7,699 nucleotides of DNA. It comes from Dokdonella_A sp038237055. GTDB lineage: Bacteria > Pseudomonadota > Gammaproteobacteria > Xanthomonadales > Rhodanobacteraceae. Shown in pieces: positions 7,385 to 7,699 of this stretch. The stretch lies in the NCBI GenBank assembly GCA_038237055.1, contig JBBRZD010000151.1, forward strand, positions 1 to 7,699, written 5' to 3'. The notes beneath the pieces were generated by a model. That model saw only the letters and a program-made list of their open reading frames with translations. It searched no databases and was not told the DNA's origin. A program made the position numbers and the translations under genes. The stretch's first letter is position 1; the number at the start of each line of letters is the position of its first letter.

Positions 7385-7485
7385 GTGTTGCGTCCTGTGA
7401 ACTTGCCGTTTTGCGCGGCGGAGTGGGTTCAGTGCAATGGATGGGGCGCTCGCTGCATCGCGTGTCGCTTCAGCTGGCAACGTGC

Positions 7486-7699
7486 TCAGCCTTCTCGCGT
7501 ATTACCGCGCGGATCGATCTCCAGATCCTTCAGCTTTCGATACAGGTGCGTTCGCTCCATGCCGACCGCCTTTGCCAGCTTGCCTACGCTGCCGCCGGCT
7601 TCATTGAGTTGGTGCAGCAAGTACGCGCGCTCGAACTGCTCGCGCGCTTCCCGCAGGGGCAGGCTGAAATTGACCCCTGCGCCAATCGTTGATGGCGCA
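7486..7699 (-). CDS. NtrX/NtrC-type sigma-54 response regulator, C-terminal Fis-type DNA-binding domain (runs off right edge)
   Basis: Reading the minus strand from the right edge, 70 codons lead to a TGA at 7488-7486. The sequence LPLREAREQFERAYLLHQL followed by GGSVGKLAKAVGMERTHLYRKLKDLEI is the linker plus Fis-type helix-turn-helix that ends NtrC-family regulators. The ERTHLYRKLK recognition helix is particularly like NtrX. The receiver domain and AAA+ sigma-54 activator domain would lie beyond the window, so the assignment rests on the tail alone. NtrX normally works with the NtrY sensor kinase, whose gene would be expected further right. The gene is on the same strand as bdhA. No clear terminator lies in the 101-bp gap, so partial co-transcription is possible. 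Confidence 0.85.
   Translation of the reverse strand, partial: APSTIGAGVNFSLPLREAREQFERAYLLHQLNEAGGSVGKLAKAVGMERTHLYRKLKDLEIDPRGNTREG

Noticed and set aside
7385..7480. N-terminal extension of BdhA to 7480
   Set aside because: It adds 32 non-SDR residues ahead of the standard MQLDGKVAIVTGG start, which has its own AGGA site.

Overview
The window looks like chromosomal housekeeping DNA from a gammaproteobacterium of the order Xanthomonadales (Xanthomonadaceae or Rhodanobacteraceae grade). This placement is inferred from the protein types, the GC-rich codon use and the arrangement around rpoD, without a database search. I see no transposase, integrase, phage gene, CRISPR array or other sign of recent transfer.

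Left part, all on the minus strand. Bases 1-258 hold the N-terminus of a ClC-type chloride channel or H+/Cl- antiporter that runs off the left edge. Next comes a complete tRNA with a CAU anticodon (339-414) whose features fit the lysidine-modified tRNA-Ile2 rather than tRNA-Met. A 328-base spacer follows, with the rpoD terminator and an unexplained interrupted inverted repeat. rpoD, the primary sigma factor, covers 743-2593. Its 260-bp upstream region contains a -10-like box, two near-identical 14-bp direct repeats 106 bp apart and a small perfect hairpin. dtd (D-aminoacyl-tRNA deacylase, 2854-3294) lies upstream of that.

Middle. An lpxL/htrB-type lipid A acyltransferase gene (3415-4287) is the only plus-strand gene. 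It is divergent from dtd and convergent with the next cluster.

Right part, minus strand, read from right to left. The C-terminal Fis-type DNA-binding domain of an NtrX-like response regulator (7486-7699) comes first. A compact four-gene run follows: bdhA (D-3-hydroxybutyrate dehydrogenase), a patatin-like phospholipase with a long C-terminal extension, a small two-TPR protein, and a membrane-anchored protein of unknown function. bdhA and the patatin gene share an ATGA overlap, and the later junctions are 24 bp or less, so this is very probably one operon. The likely theme is turnover of 3-hydroxybutyrate, its polymer or lipids. Only the dehydrogenase step is firmly supported by residues; the roles of the other three genes are inferred from context.

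I found no clearly new system. The most open points are the two uncharacterised genes at the end of the bdhA-patatin operon, the paired repeats upstream of rpoD, and the inverted repeat between rpoD and the tRNA.
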